Source: Arthrobacter sp. AK04
GTDB taxonomy: Bacteria > Actinomycetota > Actinomycetes > Actinomycetales > Micrococcaceae
Direction: 5' to 3'
Assembly (NCBI RefSeq): GCF_021129155.1
Contig: NZ_JAJOMC010000001.1
Location: 62,001 to 126,000 of the forward strand
Length of the DNA stretch: 64,000 nucleotides
Positions 24,543 to 33,290 of the stretch are shown here, one piece after another; positions within the stretch are counted from its first letter, which is position 1; each line of letters starts with the position of its first letter. The position numbers and the translations under genes are program-made. The notes beneath the pieces were generated by a model. That model saw only the letters and a program-made list of their open reading frames with translations. It did no database searches and was not told where the DNA came from.

Positions 24543-26669
24543 ATGCGCAGCAAACTCGCTGAACGGCTGAGTGCCCCGGGCCTCCGGTTCAAGGCCCTGC
24601 CCTGGGGCTCCCGCGTCGCCCTCCTCTTCCTCATCATGGTCGTCCTGGCCGCCGTGTTCGCCCCGGTCCTCGCCCCGCACGATCCGTTGGAAACTTTCAT
24701 CCCGGCCACCGCGCCCGGCGCCGAGCACTTCTTCGGCACGGACCGGCTGGGCCGCGACATCTTCTCCCGCCTGCTGTTCGGCGCGCAGTCCTCACTGATG
24801 ATCGGCCTTGGCGCGGTTGCCCTGGCCATCCTGGTGGGGGCCCTGCTGGGCTCCTTCGCCGCGACGTCCAGCAAGGCGGTGAACGAACTGATCATGCGCC
24901 TGATGGACATCCTCATGGCGTTCCCTGGGATCGCCCTGGCCGCCGTGCTGCTGGCCGCTTTCGGCAACTCGGTTCCCACCATCATCATTGCGATCGCCAT
25001 CATCTACACCCCGCAGCTGGCCCGCGTGGTCCGCGCCAACGTGCTGTCCCAGTACGGCGAGGACTACGTCCGTGCCGAGCGCGTGATCGGCGCCGGCCGG
25101 TTCTACATCCTCCTCAAGCACATCGTCCGCAACACGGCGGCACCGGTACTGGTGTTTGCAACGGTGATGGTTGCCGACGCGATCATCCTCGAAGCGTCAC
25201 TGTCCTTCCTCGGGGCAGGCGTGCAGGATCCCGCACCGTCGTGGGGCAATGTGATCTCCTACGGGCGCAATCTTGTCCTCTCCGGCGGCTGGTGGGCCAC
25301 AACCTTCGCTGGCGCCACGATTCTGCTCACCGTGCTCTCGCTGAACATCCTCGCCGAAGGCCTTACCGATGCCATGGTGAACCCGAGGCTGCGTAAGGCG
25401 GCAGCAGTCAAGGACGACGACGGTGCCGCAGCAGCCGTATCTGCCGCACCTGCCGCCGTGGATACCGAAGTCGCCACTTCCGTTGCCCAGTCGTCCGTAG
25501 TGGAGAAGCACGAGCTCGACGGCGTCCGTGCAGCCCACGGCGATGTCCTCACCGAACAGGACTACACCGTGGCAGCCCTGTCCGATCCCAAGCTTGCCGC
25601 AGCGAACCCGCACCTGCTGCTGGATAAGGAACTGGAGCTGCTGGCCGCCATCGAAGCCAAGCGCACGGACCGCCTCCCCCAAGTACCGGCCGGCGCACGC
25701 AACGTCCTGGAAGTGCGGAACCTTTCCATTCGGTTCCCGGCCCGCTTTGGCGAGATCGCGATCGTGGACAACGTCTCGTTCACGGTCCGCGAAGGAGAAA
25801 CCATGGGCCTGGTGGGCGAGTCGGGCTGCGGCAAGTCCATCACCTCCCTGGCAGTGATGGGCCTGCTGCCCAGGACCGCGGAGGTCACCGGTTCCATCAG
25901 GTTCGACGGGGAAGAGTTGCTGGATCCGGCTACCCGGCACAGCAGCATCAAAGCCTACGAAGGCCTGCGCGGCGAGCAGATCGCCATGGTCTACCAGGAC
26001 GCGCTCAGCTCCCTGAACCCTTCGATGAAAATTAAGGACCAGATGGAGCAGCTGACCAGGCGCGGCGGCCGCAAGACACCCGCCGAGCTGCTGGAAATGG
26101 TGAAACTCGACCCGGTACGAACGCTGGCCAGCTACCCGCATGAGCTCTCCGGCGGGCAGCGCCAGCGCGTCCTGATTGCCATGGCACTGTCCCGCTCCCC
26201 GAAGATCGTGGTGGCCGATGAGCCCACCACGGCCTTGGATGTCACCGTCCAGAAACAAGTGGTGGATCTGCTCAACGAGCTCCGTGAGCAGCTCGGCTTC
26301 GCGATGGTCTTCGTCAGCCACGACCTCGCCCTGGTGGCGTCCCTGGCGCACCGCATCACCGTGATGTACGCAGGCCAGGTAGTGGAGTCAGCCCGGGCAT
26401 CAGAGCTCCTGCAGAATCCGAGGCACGAATACACCCGCGGACTGCTCGGCGCTGTCCTTTCCATCGAGGCCGACGCCGTCCGCCTGCACCAGATCCCCGG
26501 CACCGTCCCGTCCCCGCGCGATTTCGCACCGGGCGACCGTTTTGCCCCGCGTTCACTGCGGTCCGACGCTGATCCCGGCCAAAAGCTGGTCCTGACCCCG
26601 GTCGGAGCCGCAGGCAGCGGCGATGCCGACCACTACTGGGCAAGCCACTTGAAGGAGGATTCGAAATGA
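24543..26669 (+). CDS. Fused ABC permease-ATPase (DppC-DppD fusion)
   Basis: One 708-residue polypeptide combines a DppC-type permease (about residues 1-285; coupling loop DYVRAERVIGAGRFYIL) and a DppD-type ATPase (about 385-650; Walker A GESGCGKS, signature LSGGQRQRV, Walker B KIVVADEPTTALD), joined by an Ala-rich and then charged linker of about 100 residues. Fusions of this kind occur in the SatC and SiaG sialic acid transport proteins. There is no frameshift or repeated stop at the junction, so it reads as a natural fusion. Start is ATG 24543; the next gene overlaps the stop as ATGA. Confidence 0.93.
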   Translation: MRSKLAERLSAPGLRFKALPWGSRVALLFLIMVVLAAVFAPVLAPHDPLETFIPATAPGAEHFFGTDRLGRDIFSRLLFGAQSSLMIGLGAVALAILVGALLGSFAATSSKAVNELIMRLMDILMAFPGIALAAVLLAAFGNSVPTIIIAIAIIYTPQLARVVRANVLSQYGEDYVRAERVIGAGRFYILLKHIVRNTAAPVLVFATVMVADAIILEASLSFLGAGVQDPAPSWGNVISYGRNLVLSGGWWATTFAGATILLTVLSLNILAEGLTDAMVNPRLRKAAAVKDDDGAAAAVSAAPAAVDTEVATSVAQSSVVEKHELDGVRAAHGDVLTEQDYTVAALSDPKLAAANPHLLLDKELELLAAIEAKRTDRLPQVPAGARNVLEVRNLSIRFPARFGEIAIVDNVSFTVREGETMGLVGESGCGKSITSLAVMGLLPRTAEVTGSIRFDGEELLDPATRHSSIKAYEGLRGEQIAMVYQDALSSLNPSMKIKDQMEQLTRRGGRKTPAELLEMVKLDPVRTLASYPHELSGGQRQRVLIAMALSRSPKIVVADEPTTALDVTVQKQVVDLLNELREQLGFAMVFVSHDLALVASLAHRITVMYAGQVVESARASELLQNPRHEYTRGLLGAVLSIEADAVRLHQIPGTVPSPRDFAPGDRFAPRSLRSDADPGQKLVLTPVGAAGSGDADHYWASHLKEDSK

Positions 26670-27472
26670 GTGAATCAACCGGCAAGCCGGTTATCGAACT
26701 GAAAGACGTCAAGGTTTACCACCATGCGCGCGGCGGCGGGCTCTTCCGGCCCAACATCGTCAAGGCGGTGGACGGCGTGGACTTCTCCATCAGCCGCGGC
26801 GAAACCGTAGGTATCGTGGGCGAATCCGGCTGCGGCAAGTCCACCCTCGCCTCGGTGCTCGTGGGACTCCAGCCACCGACATCGGGCGAGGTCCTGTTCC
26901 ACGGCAAGCCAGCCATCAAGCGGAACGCCGCCATGCGCAAGGCATTCGGCCGCTCAGTATCCGTGGTCTTCCAGGATCCGGCCACCGCATTGAACCCGCG
27001 CATGACTGTCCAGGACATCCTTACCGACCCACTGCAGATCCACGGAATTGGCACCGCCGCTTCCCGCGCAGCGAAGGTCAAGGAACTGTTGTCCCTGGTG
27101 GGCCTGCCCCAGTCCGCCTCAGAGGTCACGCCGTCGCAGGTTTCGGGCGGCCAACGCCAACGCGTGGCAATCGCCCGCGCACTGGCCCTGGACCCGGACA
27201 TCATCGTCGCGGATGAGCCGACGTCGGCACTGGACGTTTCCGTCCGCGCCCAGGTGCTGAACCTGCTCTCGGACCTGAAGACGCAGCTGAACCTGGGGAT
27301 GGTGTTCATCTCCCACGACATCCAGACCGTCAGGTACGTCTCGGACCGCATCTGCGTGATGTATTTCGGCAAAATCGTCGAGCAAGGCAGCGCGGCCCAG
27401 GTCTTCGACAACCCCAGCAACGATTACACCAAGAAGCTGCTGGGCGCCGCCCCCAGCCTGCTCCACATCTAG
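26666..27472 (+). CDS. Sialic acid ABC transporter ATP-binding protein (DppF-like)
   Basis: Second ATPase of the importer, 268 residues, with Walker A GESGCGKST, Q-loop VFQDPATALNPRMT, signature VSGGQRQRV, Walker B DIIVADEPTSALD and switch His in ISHDI. ATGA overlap with the fused permease-ATPase gene indicates translational coupling. It ends 36 bases before nanA. Confidence 0.93.
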   Translation: MSESTGKPVIELKDVKVYHHARGGGLFRPNIVKAVDGVDFSISRGETVGIVGESGCGKSTLASVLVGLQPPTSGEVLFHGKPAIKRNAAMRKAFGRSVSVVFQDPATALNPRMTVQDILTDPLQIHGIGTAASRAAKVKELLSLVGLPQSASEVTPSQVSGGQRQRVAIARALALDPDIIVADEPTSALDVSVRAQVLNLLSDLKTQLNLGMVFISHDIQTVRYVSDRICVMYFGKIVEQGSAAQVFDNPSNDYTKKLLGAAPSLLHI

Positions 27473-27508
27473 TTTTCCCTCCTCATTTCCAACCATCGGA
27501 GTACTCAC

Positions 27509-28426
27509 GTGTCCACGCATTTCCAGGGCGTCATCCCGCCCGTCGTCACCCCCCGCCACGCGGACGGCCGCCTCGATACCGCCTCGCTGAAGAACGTCAC
27601 CAAGCACCTGCTCGACGGCGGCGTATCCGGACTGTTCGTCCTTGGTTCCTCAGGGGAAGTCCCCTACATGACCAACGCCGAGCGCGAGCTGGTAGTCAGC
27701 ACCATTGCCGATGCCAACGCGGGCGCCGTGCCGCTGATTGTCGGCGCCAATGAGCAGACCACCAACCGCGTCATTGAAGAAGCAAAGAAGGTCATTGACC
27801 TCGGCGCCGACGCCATCGTGGTCACCTCCATGTACTACGCGATCGGCAACGCAGCGGAAACCGAAACCCACTTCCGCAGCATCCATGCCGCCGTCGACAA
27901 ACCGATCTTCGCCTACGACGTCCCCGTCCGCACGCACTACAAGCTCCCCACCGACCTCCTGGTCCGGCTGGGCCGCGACGGCGTAATTGCCGGCGTGAAG
28001 GACTCTTCCGGCGACGACGTCTCCTTCCGCCAGCTGCTCCTGGCCGCCAGGGACATCCCCGGCTTCGACATCTTCACCGGCCACGAAGTGGTTGTTGACG
28101 GTGCGCTCCTGGGCGGCGCGCAAGGCGTTGTGCCCGGCCTGGGCAACGTTGACCCCGCAGGCTACCGCCGCCTGTTCGACGCCGCACAAGCCGGCGACTG
28201 GGCCGGCGCGGCCCGCGAGCAGGACCGCCTCGCAGACCTTTTCGAGATCGTCTACACCCCCAACGGCCGCGTCTCGGGCGGCGCAGCGGGCCTCGGCGCC
28301 TTCAAGACTGCCCTGCAGGTCATGGGCATTATCGAATCCAACACCATGAGCGCGCCGATGCTGTCCCTCAACGAGGACGAGACCACCGCCATTAAGGTGA
28401 TCCTGGAACGCAACGGCCTCGTGTAG
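27509..28426 (+). CDS. nanA: N-acetylneuraminate lyase (DapA/NanA family)
   Basis: Aldolase expected to split N-acetylneuraminate to N-acetylmannosamine and pyruvate, assigned from context with nanK and nanE. Of 305 residues, a (beta/alpha)8 barrel. The pyruvate-binding turn is GSSGEVPYM, the catalytic Tyr is in FAYDVPVRTHYK (family consensus YNxP, here YDVP) and the Schiff-base Lys is in AGVKDSSGD. The protein is diverged from classical NanA, and on sequence alone another DapA-family aldolase activity is possible. Start is GTG 27509 after CGGAG. Confidence 0.82.
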   Translation: MSTHFQGVIPPVVTPRHADGRLDTASLKNVTKHLLDGGVSGLFVLGSSGEVPYMTNAERELVVSTIADANAGAVPLIVGANEQTTNRVIEEAKKVIDLGADAIVVTSMYYAIGNAAETETHFRSIHAAVDKPIFAYDVPVRTHYKLPTDLLVRLGRDGVIAGVKDSSGDDVSFRQLLLAARDIPGFDIFTGHEVVVDGALLGGAQGVVPGLGNVDPAGYRRLFDAAQAGDWAGAAREQDRLADLFEIVYTPNGRVSGGAAGLGAFKTALQVMGIIESNTMSAPMLSLNEDETTAIKVILERNGLV

Positions 28427-28452
28427 TCCTGGCGCCCTCTCTCAGGAAGAAC

Positions 28453-29442
28453 ATGATGTACGCGATCGGTGTTGACCTCGGCGGGACCAAGACCGCTGCC
28501 GGCCTGGTTTCAGGGGACGGGACCGTCTTGTTTTCGGCGACTGTGCCCACACTCAACCGTGAGGGCGGGGCAGCGATCCTTGATGCCACCGCGGCACTGG
28601 TTTCTTCCCTGACGGCGCGGGCAGAAGCAGAAGGCCTGGACGTTGCCGGGGTTGGCGTCGGCTCGGCCGGGGTCATCGACACGGCACAGGGACTGGTGAT
28701 TTCGTCAACCGATGCCATCCTCGGCTGGGCCGGGACGGCACTCACCGCAGGCCTTGCAACCCGCCTCGGCCTGCCGCCGTCGTCAATCCAGCCAGTGAAC
28801 GACGTCCACGCACACGCCTTGGGCGAGGCCTGGGCAGGAGCCGCCGCCGGAACCGGGAGCTCCCTCCTGGTGGCCTTCGGCACCGGGGTGGGGGGCAGCT
28901 TCGTGCTTGCCGGGCACCCTGTCCTGGGGCACCGCTTCGTGGGCGGACACGTGGGGCACTTCGCCTCACCCTACGCATACGACGGCGGCGCTCCGGTCCC
29001 CTGCGTCTGCGGCGGTTCCGGCCACGTCGAGGCCATAGCCTCGGGTCCCGCGATCCGTGAGGCCTACCTCCGGCTGGGCGGCGCCCGCAGCGTGGCGGAC
29101 GCCCGCGCTGTCTTTGCCCTCGCCGGCGCGGGCGACGCCACAGCAAGTGAGGCCGTCCGCCTTGGCTCCGCCGCGGCCGGGCAGGCAGTAGGCGGCCTGG
29201 CGAACATCCTGGACCCCCAGGTCGTGGTTGTTTCCGGCGGGCTCTCAGATGCGGGTGCCGCGTGGTGGGGCCCCATGGAAAGCGCCCTGCGTGCCGAGCT
29301 CCTGCCCACGCTGTCCGGCCTCCCGGTGCTGCCCGCCAAACTCGGCAACACGGCAGCCATGGTGGGCGCCGCCCGCCTCATCCTCGCCCCGGCCTCCCAA
29401 CCGGCGCTGACCTCCCAACCGGCCCGCATCCCACAGCTTTAG
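28453..29442 (+). CDS. nanK: N-acetylmannosamine kinase (ROK family)
   Basis: Expected to phosphorylate N-acetylmannosamine with ATP. A 329-residue ROK protein: phosphate-binding GVDLGGTKT near the N-terminus, the catalytic Asp in QPVNDVHAHALGE, and FGTGVGGSF. Two signature positions differ from the family: the usual GExGH reads GGHVGH, and the zinc motif CxCGxxGCxE reads CVCGGSGHVE with His for the last Cys, which could still bind zinc. It lies between nanA and nanE with short spacing. It lacks an N-terminal helix-turn-helix, so it is a kinase-type rather than repressor-type ROK protein. Confidence 0.85.
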   Translation: MMYAIGVDLGGTKTAAGLVSGDGTVLFSATVPTLNREGGAAILDATAALVSSLTARAEAEGLDVAGVGVGSAGVIDTAQGLVISSTDAILGWAGTALTAGLATRLGLPPSSIQPVNDVHAHALGEAWAGAAAGTGSSLLVAFGTGVGGSFVLAGHPVLGHRFVGGHVGHFASPYAYDGGAPVPCVCGGSGHVEAIASGPAIREAYLRLGGARSVADARAVFALAGAGDATASEAVRLGSAAAGQAVGGLANILDPQVVVVSGGLSDAGAAWWGPMESALRAELLPTLSGLPVLPAKLGNTAAMVGAARLILAPASQPALTSQPARIPQL

Positions 29443-29469
29443 GCCCCGACCTTCCAGAGGAACCTGCCC

Positions 29470-30153
29470 GTGATCCTGACCCCCCAAGCCCTTGAAGCCC
29501 TCCGCGGGCAGCTGGTTGTATCCTGCCAGGCATATCCGGGTGAGCCCATGCGGGATCCCCGCACCACCGGCCAGGTCGCCGCCTCCGCCGTTATTGGCGG
29601 CGCCGCCGCCGTACGGGTCCAGGGCCTGGCCGATGTGCAGCACACGCGCGCCGCGGTAGAGGTCCCGGTGATCGGGCTCTGGAAGGACGGCCATGACGGC
29701 GTCTTCATCACTCCCACCCTTCGGCACGCCCTTGCAGTGGCCAACGCCGGCGCCCATGTGGTGGCCATCGACGGCACCCGCCGGAGCCGACCGGACGGCC
29801 TCACCCTGGCGCAGACAGTGGCCGGCATCCACGCTGAATCCCACGCCTTGGTGATGGCGGACTGTGGATCCTTCGACGACGCCGTGGCAGCCGTCCAGGC
29901 CGGAGCAGACCTTGTGGGCACCACGCTGTCCGGCTACACCGGCGAGCGTCCCAAAACCTCCGGCCCCGACCTGGACCTCCTTGGGCACATCGCGGCAGCG
30001 GACCTCGGCGTACCCCTCATCGCCGAGGGCCGCATCCATACGCCGGCCCAGGCACGGCAGGCCCTGAACGCCGGCGCGTTCGCCGTCGTCGTCGGAACAG
30101 CGATAACGCACCCGGCCACCATCACCGGCTGGTTCGCCGAGGCCCTGAAATGA
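29470..30153 (+). CDS. nanE: N-acetylmannosamine-6-phosphate 2-epimerase
   Basis: Converts N-acetylmannosamine-6-phosphate to N-acetylglucosamine-6-phosphate. A 227-residue TIM barrel with the family features VVSCQAYPGEPM, GLWKDGHDGVFITPT, MADCGSFDD, TTLSGYT and IAEGRI. The catalytic Lys is the one in LWKDG. Start is GTG 29470; the stop overlaps the nagA start as ATGA. Confidence 0.93.
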   Translation: MILTPQALEALRGQLVVSCQAYPGEPMRDPRTTGQVAASAVIGGAAAVRVQGLADVQHTRAAVEVPVIGLWKDGHDGVFITPTLRHALAVANAGAHVVAIDGTRRSRPDGLTLAQTVAGIHAESHALVMADCGSFDDAVAAVQAGADLVGTTLSGYTGERPKTSGPDLDLLGHIAAADLGVPLIAEGRIHTPAQARQALNAGAFAVVVGTAITHPATITGWFAEALK

Positions 30154-31394
30154 CGCCGTCAGCCACCCCGCTGGAACCAGGCAACTACCTGCTCACCGGC
30201 ACCGTTGTAACCGATGGCTATTCCGCCGCGAATTGTGCAGTCGCCGTCGTCGACGGCTTGATTGCCTTCGTGGGGCCCCTGGCGGATCTTGACCGCTCCG
30301 TCCTGCCCGAACTTGAACCGCTCGAACTTCCGGATGGAAGCATGATCCTGCCAGGCCTGGTGGACCTGCACTGCCATGGCGCGGCCGGGGGCGACTTCCC
30401 AAGCGGCAACCTGGCCGCGGCCCGCACTGCCATAGACTTCATCCACTGCAGCGGCACCACCACGCTGCTGGCCAGCCTGGTAACAGCTTCGCGCGAGGAC
30501 CTCCTGAAAGGCACGATGGCCCTGCGGCTGCTGGCGGACGAGGGTCTCATTGCGGGCATCCATGCCGAGGGCCCGTTCCTTTCCCACGCCCGCTGCGGCG
30601 CGCAGGACCCGCGGTTCCTGCTGGACCCCGACGTCAGCCTGGTGGACGAGCTGCTGGAAGCCGCCGGCGGCCACTTGCGGACCATGACCTTCGCCCCGGA
30701 ACTGGCCGGCGCGGACGTCCTGGTCCGAAAGCTTGCGGAACACGGCGTGGTTCCGTCCCTGGGCCACACGGATGCTGACGCACGGACTACTGCAGCTTTC
30801 CTCACCGAGGCCGCCGAACTCCTTGCCGCAAAGAGTACTGGAAGGGCGTCCCGCCCCACGGTCACACACCTGTTTAACGGAATGCCTCCACTTCACCACC
30901 GCAGCCCCGGCCCTGTCGCCGCTTGCCTCCGGCTGGCCGGGGCCGGCAAGGTGGCCGTCGAACTTATCGCCGACGGCGCCCACCTCGATCCAGATACCGT
31001 TCGGATGGTTTTCGAACTGGTGGGCGCGGACAACGTTGCTCTGGTGACCGACTCCATGGCGGCCACTGGCCTGCCAGACGGTGACTACCATCTGGGGCCC
31101 GCTTCCGTCTCGGTCAGGAATTCCGAGGCGCGGCTTACCGGCAATGGGTCCCTGGCCGGCGGCACGGCGACCCTCCTGGATGTTGTCCGGCGGACCATCG
31201 AAGCAGGCGTGGATCCGGCCGCCTCAGTTAAGTCAGCTACGGCCGTTCCGGCGGCCATCATCGGCCGGACAGAGGAACTCGGGAGTCTCCGCGCAGGCCG
31301 CCGCGCCGACGTCGTTGCTGTGGACCGGGACTTCCAGCGCATCCTGGTCCTGCGGGCCGGCCGCCTTCTGCGCCGCCCCGCGGTCCAGCTCTAA
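30150..31394 (+). CDS. nagA: N-acetylglucosamine-6-phosphate deacetylase (nan cluster copy)
   Basis: Removes acetate from GlcNAc-6-phosphate to give glucosamine-6-phosphate. A 414-residue amidohydrolase with the metal motif LVDLHCHGAAGGDF, the ligand Glu in IHAEGPFLS, HTDAD, the substrate loop THLFNGMPPLHHR and the catalytic Asp in LVTDSMAATG. Last gene of the nan operon, coupled to nanE by a 4-base overlap. A paralogue of similar layout is at 54938. Confidence 0.94.
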   Translation: MTPSATPLEPGNYLLTGTVVTDGYSAANCAVAVVDGLIAFVGPLADLDRSVLPELEPLELPDGSMILPGLVDLHCHGAAGGDFPSGNLAAARTAIDFIHCSGTTTLLASLVTASREDLLKGTMALRLLADEGLIAGIHAEGPFLSHARCGAQDPRFLLDPDVSLVDELLEAAGGHLRTMTFAPELAGADVLVRKLAEHGVVPSLGHTDADARTTAAFLTEAAELLAAKSTGRASRPTVTHLFNGMPPLHHRSPGPVAACLRLAGAGKVAVELIADGAHLDPDTVRMVFELVGADNVALVTDSMAATGLPDGDYHLGPASVSVRNSEARLTGNGSLAGGTATLLDVVRRTIEAGVDPAASVKSATAVPAAIIGRTEELGSLRAGRRADVVAVDRDFQRILVLRAGRLLRRPAVQL

Positions 31395-31417
31395 ACCTGC
31401 CGCCTCCGGCTTGAACA

Positions 31418-31435
31418 GCGGCCCTATAAGGCCGC
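31418..31435. terminator. Hairpin between converging nagA and nagB
   Basis: GCGGCC (31418-31423) pairs with GGCCGC (31430-31435) around the loop CTATAA. It overlaps the last codons of nagB; a bidirectional terminator is likely but not certain. Confidence 0.5.
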
Positions 31436-32191
31436 GGCTGCACCGCCCGCGCGGACGGCTACCTGGCCGCTCTCTGGGGGAAGCTGTGCAGCAGCGGCCT
31501 CGTCAGCCACCACCGTCACGTGAGGGTGCAGCTGGAGGACGGATGCCGGGCAGTCCGGCGTCACAGGTCCGTTGAGGGCGTCAGCCAGGATGCCTGCCTT
31601 GTCCGCTCCGTTGACCACCAGGAGGAGATGCCGGGCTTCAAGGATGGTACCCAGTCCCTGGGTGATGCAGCGGAGGGGCACGTCCGACGGCGACTTAAAG
31701 TAGCGGGCGTTGGCCTGCCGGGTTCGTTCGGTGAGCATTTCAACCCGGGTCCGGGAGTCCAGTGCCGAGCCCGGTTCATTGAAGGCCAGGTGGCCATTGT
31801 GGCCGATCCCGAGGATCTGTACATCGATGCCGCCGGCGCCGGTGATGGCAGCCTCGTAGTCAGTTGCCGCCCGTTCCGGGTCCGCGGCGCTCCCGTCGGG
31901 CACCGCAACCTTCGCAGGGTCAAGGTGCAGCCTTTCAGTTACTTCGCGCCGGACAACCTCCGCGTAGCTTTCCGGATGGCCTGGCGGCAGGCCCACATAT
32001 TCGTCCAGGGCGAACGCCCGGGTCAGCGTCATATCAAGCCGGTGCCCTGCCAGTGCCTTATAGATGGGCAGGGGTGAGCCTCCCGTTGCCACACCCAGCA
32101 CGGTGCCCGGCTTACTGCGGATGACAGCTGCAAGGATCCCGGCTGCAACGGAGCCAGTGGCTGGGGCGGTGGGCACGACGAATATTTCCAC
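31424..32191 (-). CDS. nagB: Glucosamine-6-phosphate deaminase (nan cluster copy)
   Basis: Converts glucosamine-6-phosphate to fructose-6-phosphate and ammonia, the last step of sialic acid breakdown. Of 255 residues, with LGVATGGSPLPIYKAL, the catalytic Asp in [10 protein letters not shown] and the GIGHNGHLAFNEPG block containing the second Asn/His pair. Start is GTG 32191 with only a weak GAGAG upstream. Transcribed towards nagA from the regulator side; it may share the regulator transcript since only about 90 bases separate them. Confidence 0.94.
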   Translation of the reverse strand: MEIFVVPTAPATGSVAAGILAAVIRSKPGTVLGVATGGSPLPIYKALAGHRLDMTLTRAFALDEYVGLPPGHPESYAEVVRREVTERLHLDPAKVAVPDGSAADPERAATDYEAAITGAGGIDVQILGIGHNGHLAFNEPGSALDSRTRVEMLTERTRQANARYFKSPSDVPLRCITQGLGTILEARHLLLVVNGADKAGILADALNGPVTPDCPASVLQLHPHVTVVADEAAAAQLPPESGQVAVRAGGAAAAL

Positions 32192-32281
32192 GGCAAAGCA
32201 CTCTCTACGAAAAACGGCATGGGTGGGTCCGCCCGGGAGGCGGGCGGTGAAGGAATACAGGCAGGGAACGGACGGGCGTCC

Positions 32282-33013
32282 TCAGGAGGCCGCGACGTCC
32301 TTGAGTTTCAGGCGGATGCCGTCGAAGTGGCGCTGGAGGCGCTCTGAGGCCAGGGCCTTGTCCCGGCCGGCGACGGCCTCATAGATGTCCCAGTGGATCT
32401 GGACCTGTTCCTCGAGGTTGACCGGCCCGGAGCCCAGCGCCTCGTGGATTTGGCGGTATACCTGCCAAAACACGTCCATGAGGTTGATGAGCAGTTCGTT
32501 GTTCAGGGGTGCGTAGAGACGGCGGTGGAACTCGGCATCGTGCTCCGCGAGGGGTTCACCCTTCGCGGCAGCATCCTGCATCGCCTGCATGGTGGACCGA
32601 AGGTCCGCAAGGTGGTCCTCCGTCAGAAGGTCGATGGCTGAACCGATGAGGCCTGATTCAAGTGCCTGACGTACATCAATGAGCTCCATTGCTTCTTCGC
32701 CCTTGTGCCTGAGCGAAAGCCTGCCCCGGAAGGTTAGTCCTGATACCAGGGCGCTGAAGTTGTTGGGGGCCACAAACATGCCGAAGCCGTGCCTGATTTC
32801 TATGACACCGAGGGCCTGCAGAACCTTGAGGGACTCTCGGACAGTGTTCCGGCCCACACCCAGTTCAGCCGACAGTTCGCTCTCGGTGGGTAGCGCGTCC
32901 CCGACATCGAGCCCACGCTCCAGGATCAGGTCCATGATGCGGGTTTGAAGCGCCTGGGAGCGGATTTGCGCGCTAAACCTTGCCGACGATACCGCTGCGG
33001 GTGCTACTGTCAC
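32282..33013 (-). CDS. nanR: GntR-family regulator, FCD (FadR) type, probable NanR
   Basis: A 243-residue repressor with an N-terminal winged helix (about residues 20-85: LPTESELSAELGVGRNTVRE, then HGFGMFV) and an all-helical FCD ligand domain whose metal ligands are visible in the AEHDAEFHRRLY stretch and the later His residues (IHWDIYEA, RHFDG). Start is GTG 33013 with AAGGAG upstream. It sits at the end of the island beside nagB, as the FadR-type NanR does in the C. glutamicum nan-nag cluster. A GACGTCC palindrome in its own promoter and in three nan promoters suggests it represses them all until a pathway sugar binds. Confidence 0.87.
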   Translation of the reverse strand: MTVAPAAVSSARFSAQIRSQALQTRIMDLILERGLDVGDALPTESELSAELGVGRNTVRESLKVLQALGVIEIRHGFGMFVAPNNFSALVSGLTFRGRLSLRHKGEEAMELIDVRQALESGLIGSAIDLLTEDHLADLRSTMQAMQDAAAKGEPLAEHDAEFHRRLYAPLNNELLINLMDVFWQVYRQIHEALGSGPVNLEEQVQIHWDIYEAVAGRDKALASERLQRHFDGIRLKLKDVAAS

Positions 33014-33077
33014 GTCATCTCCTTCGGCCGCTCTCTGTCGGCGGCCTTTACTCTGCTAGCAAGTGTACAGGAGATGG

Positions 33078-33087
33078 GACGTCCTTT
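33078..33087. promoter_or_regulatory. Putative NanR operator, site D (autoregulation)
   Basis: GACGTCCTTT, matching the first eight bases of the ten-base motif at sites A-C, embedded in the palindromic GGGACGTCCT. It lies about 65 bases upstream of the regulator start. Confidence 0.45.
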
Positions 33088-33290
33088 CTCTTGTATCGGC
33101 GGCACTAATTTTCACACTCCCTTGTCGCGAGGTGATGGATTGTGAGGGCGGCCAGAAACCCCCGGCTCAGGGTCTCCACAACCCCCGCCACGGAGAATTG
33201 ACCGGATCTTGCGGCAAACCTTGCCGTGCCCTGAAGTTGCGGGTCCACGCTGAAGTCATGGACCAACCAGCTTGTGGGGAGCAGGAAGCA

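Noticed and set aside
30716..30727. GACGTCCTGG inside nagA as a NanR site
   Set aside because: It differs at the last two bases, is within coding sequence, and the same variant occurs in the unrelated YitT gene at about 42691.
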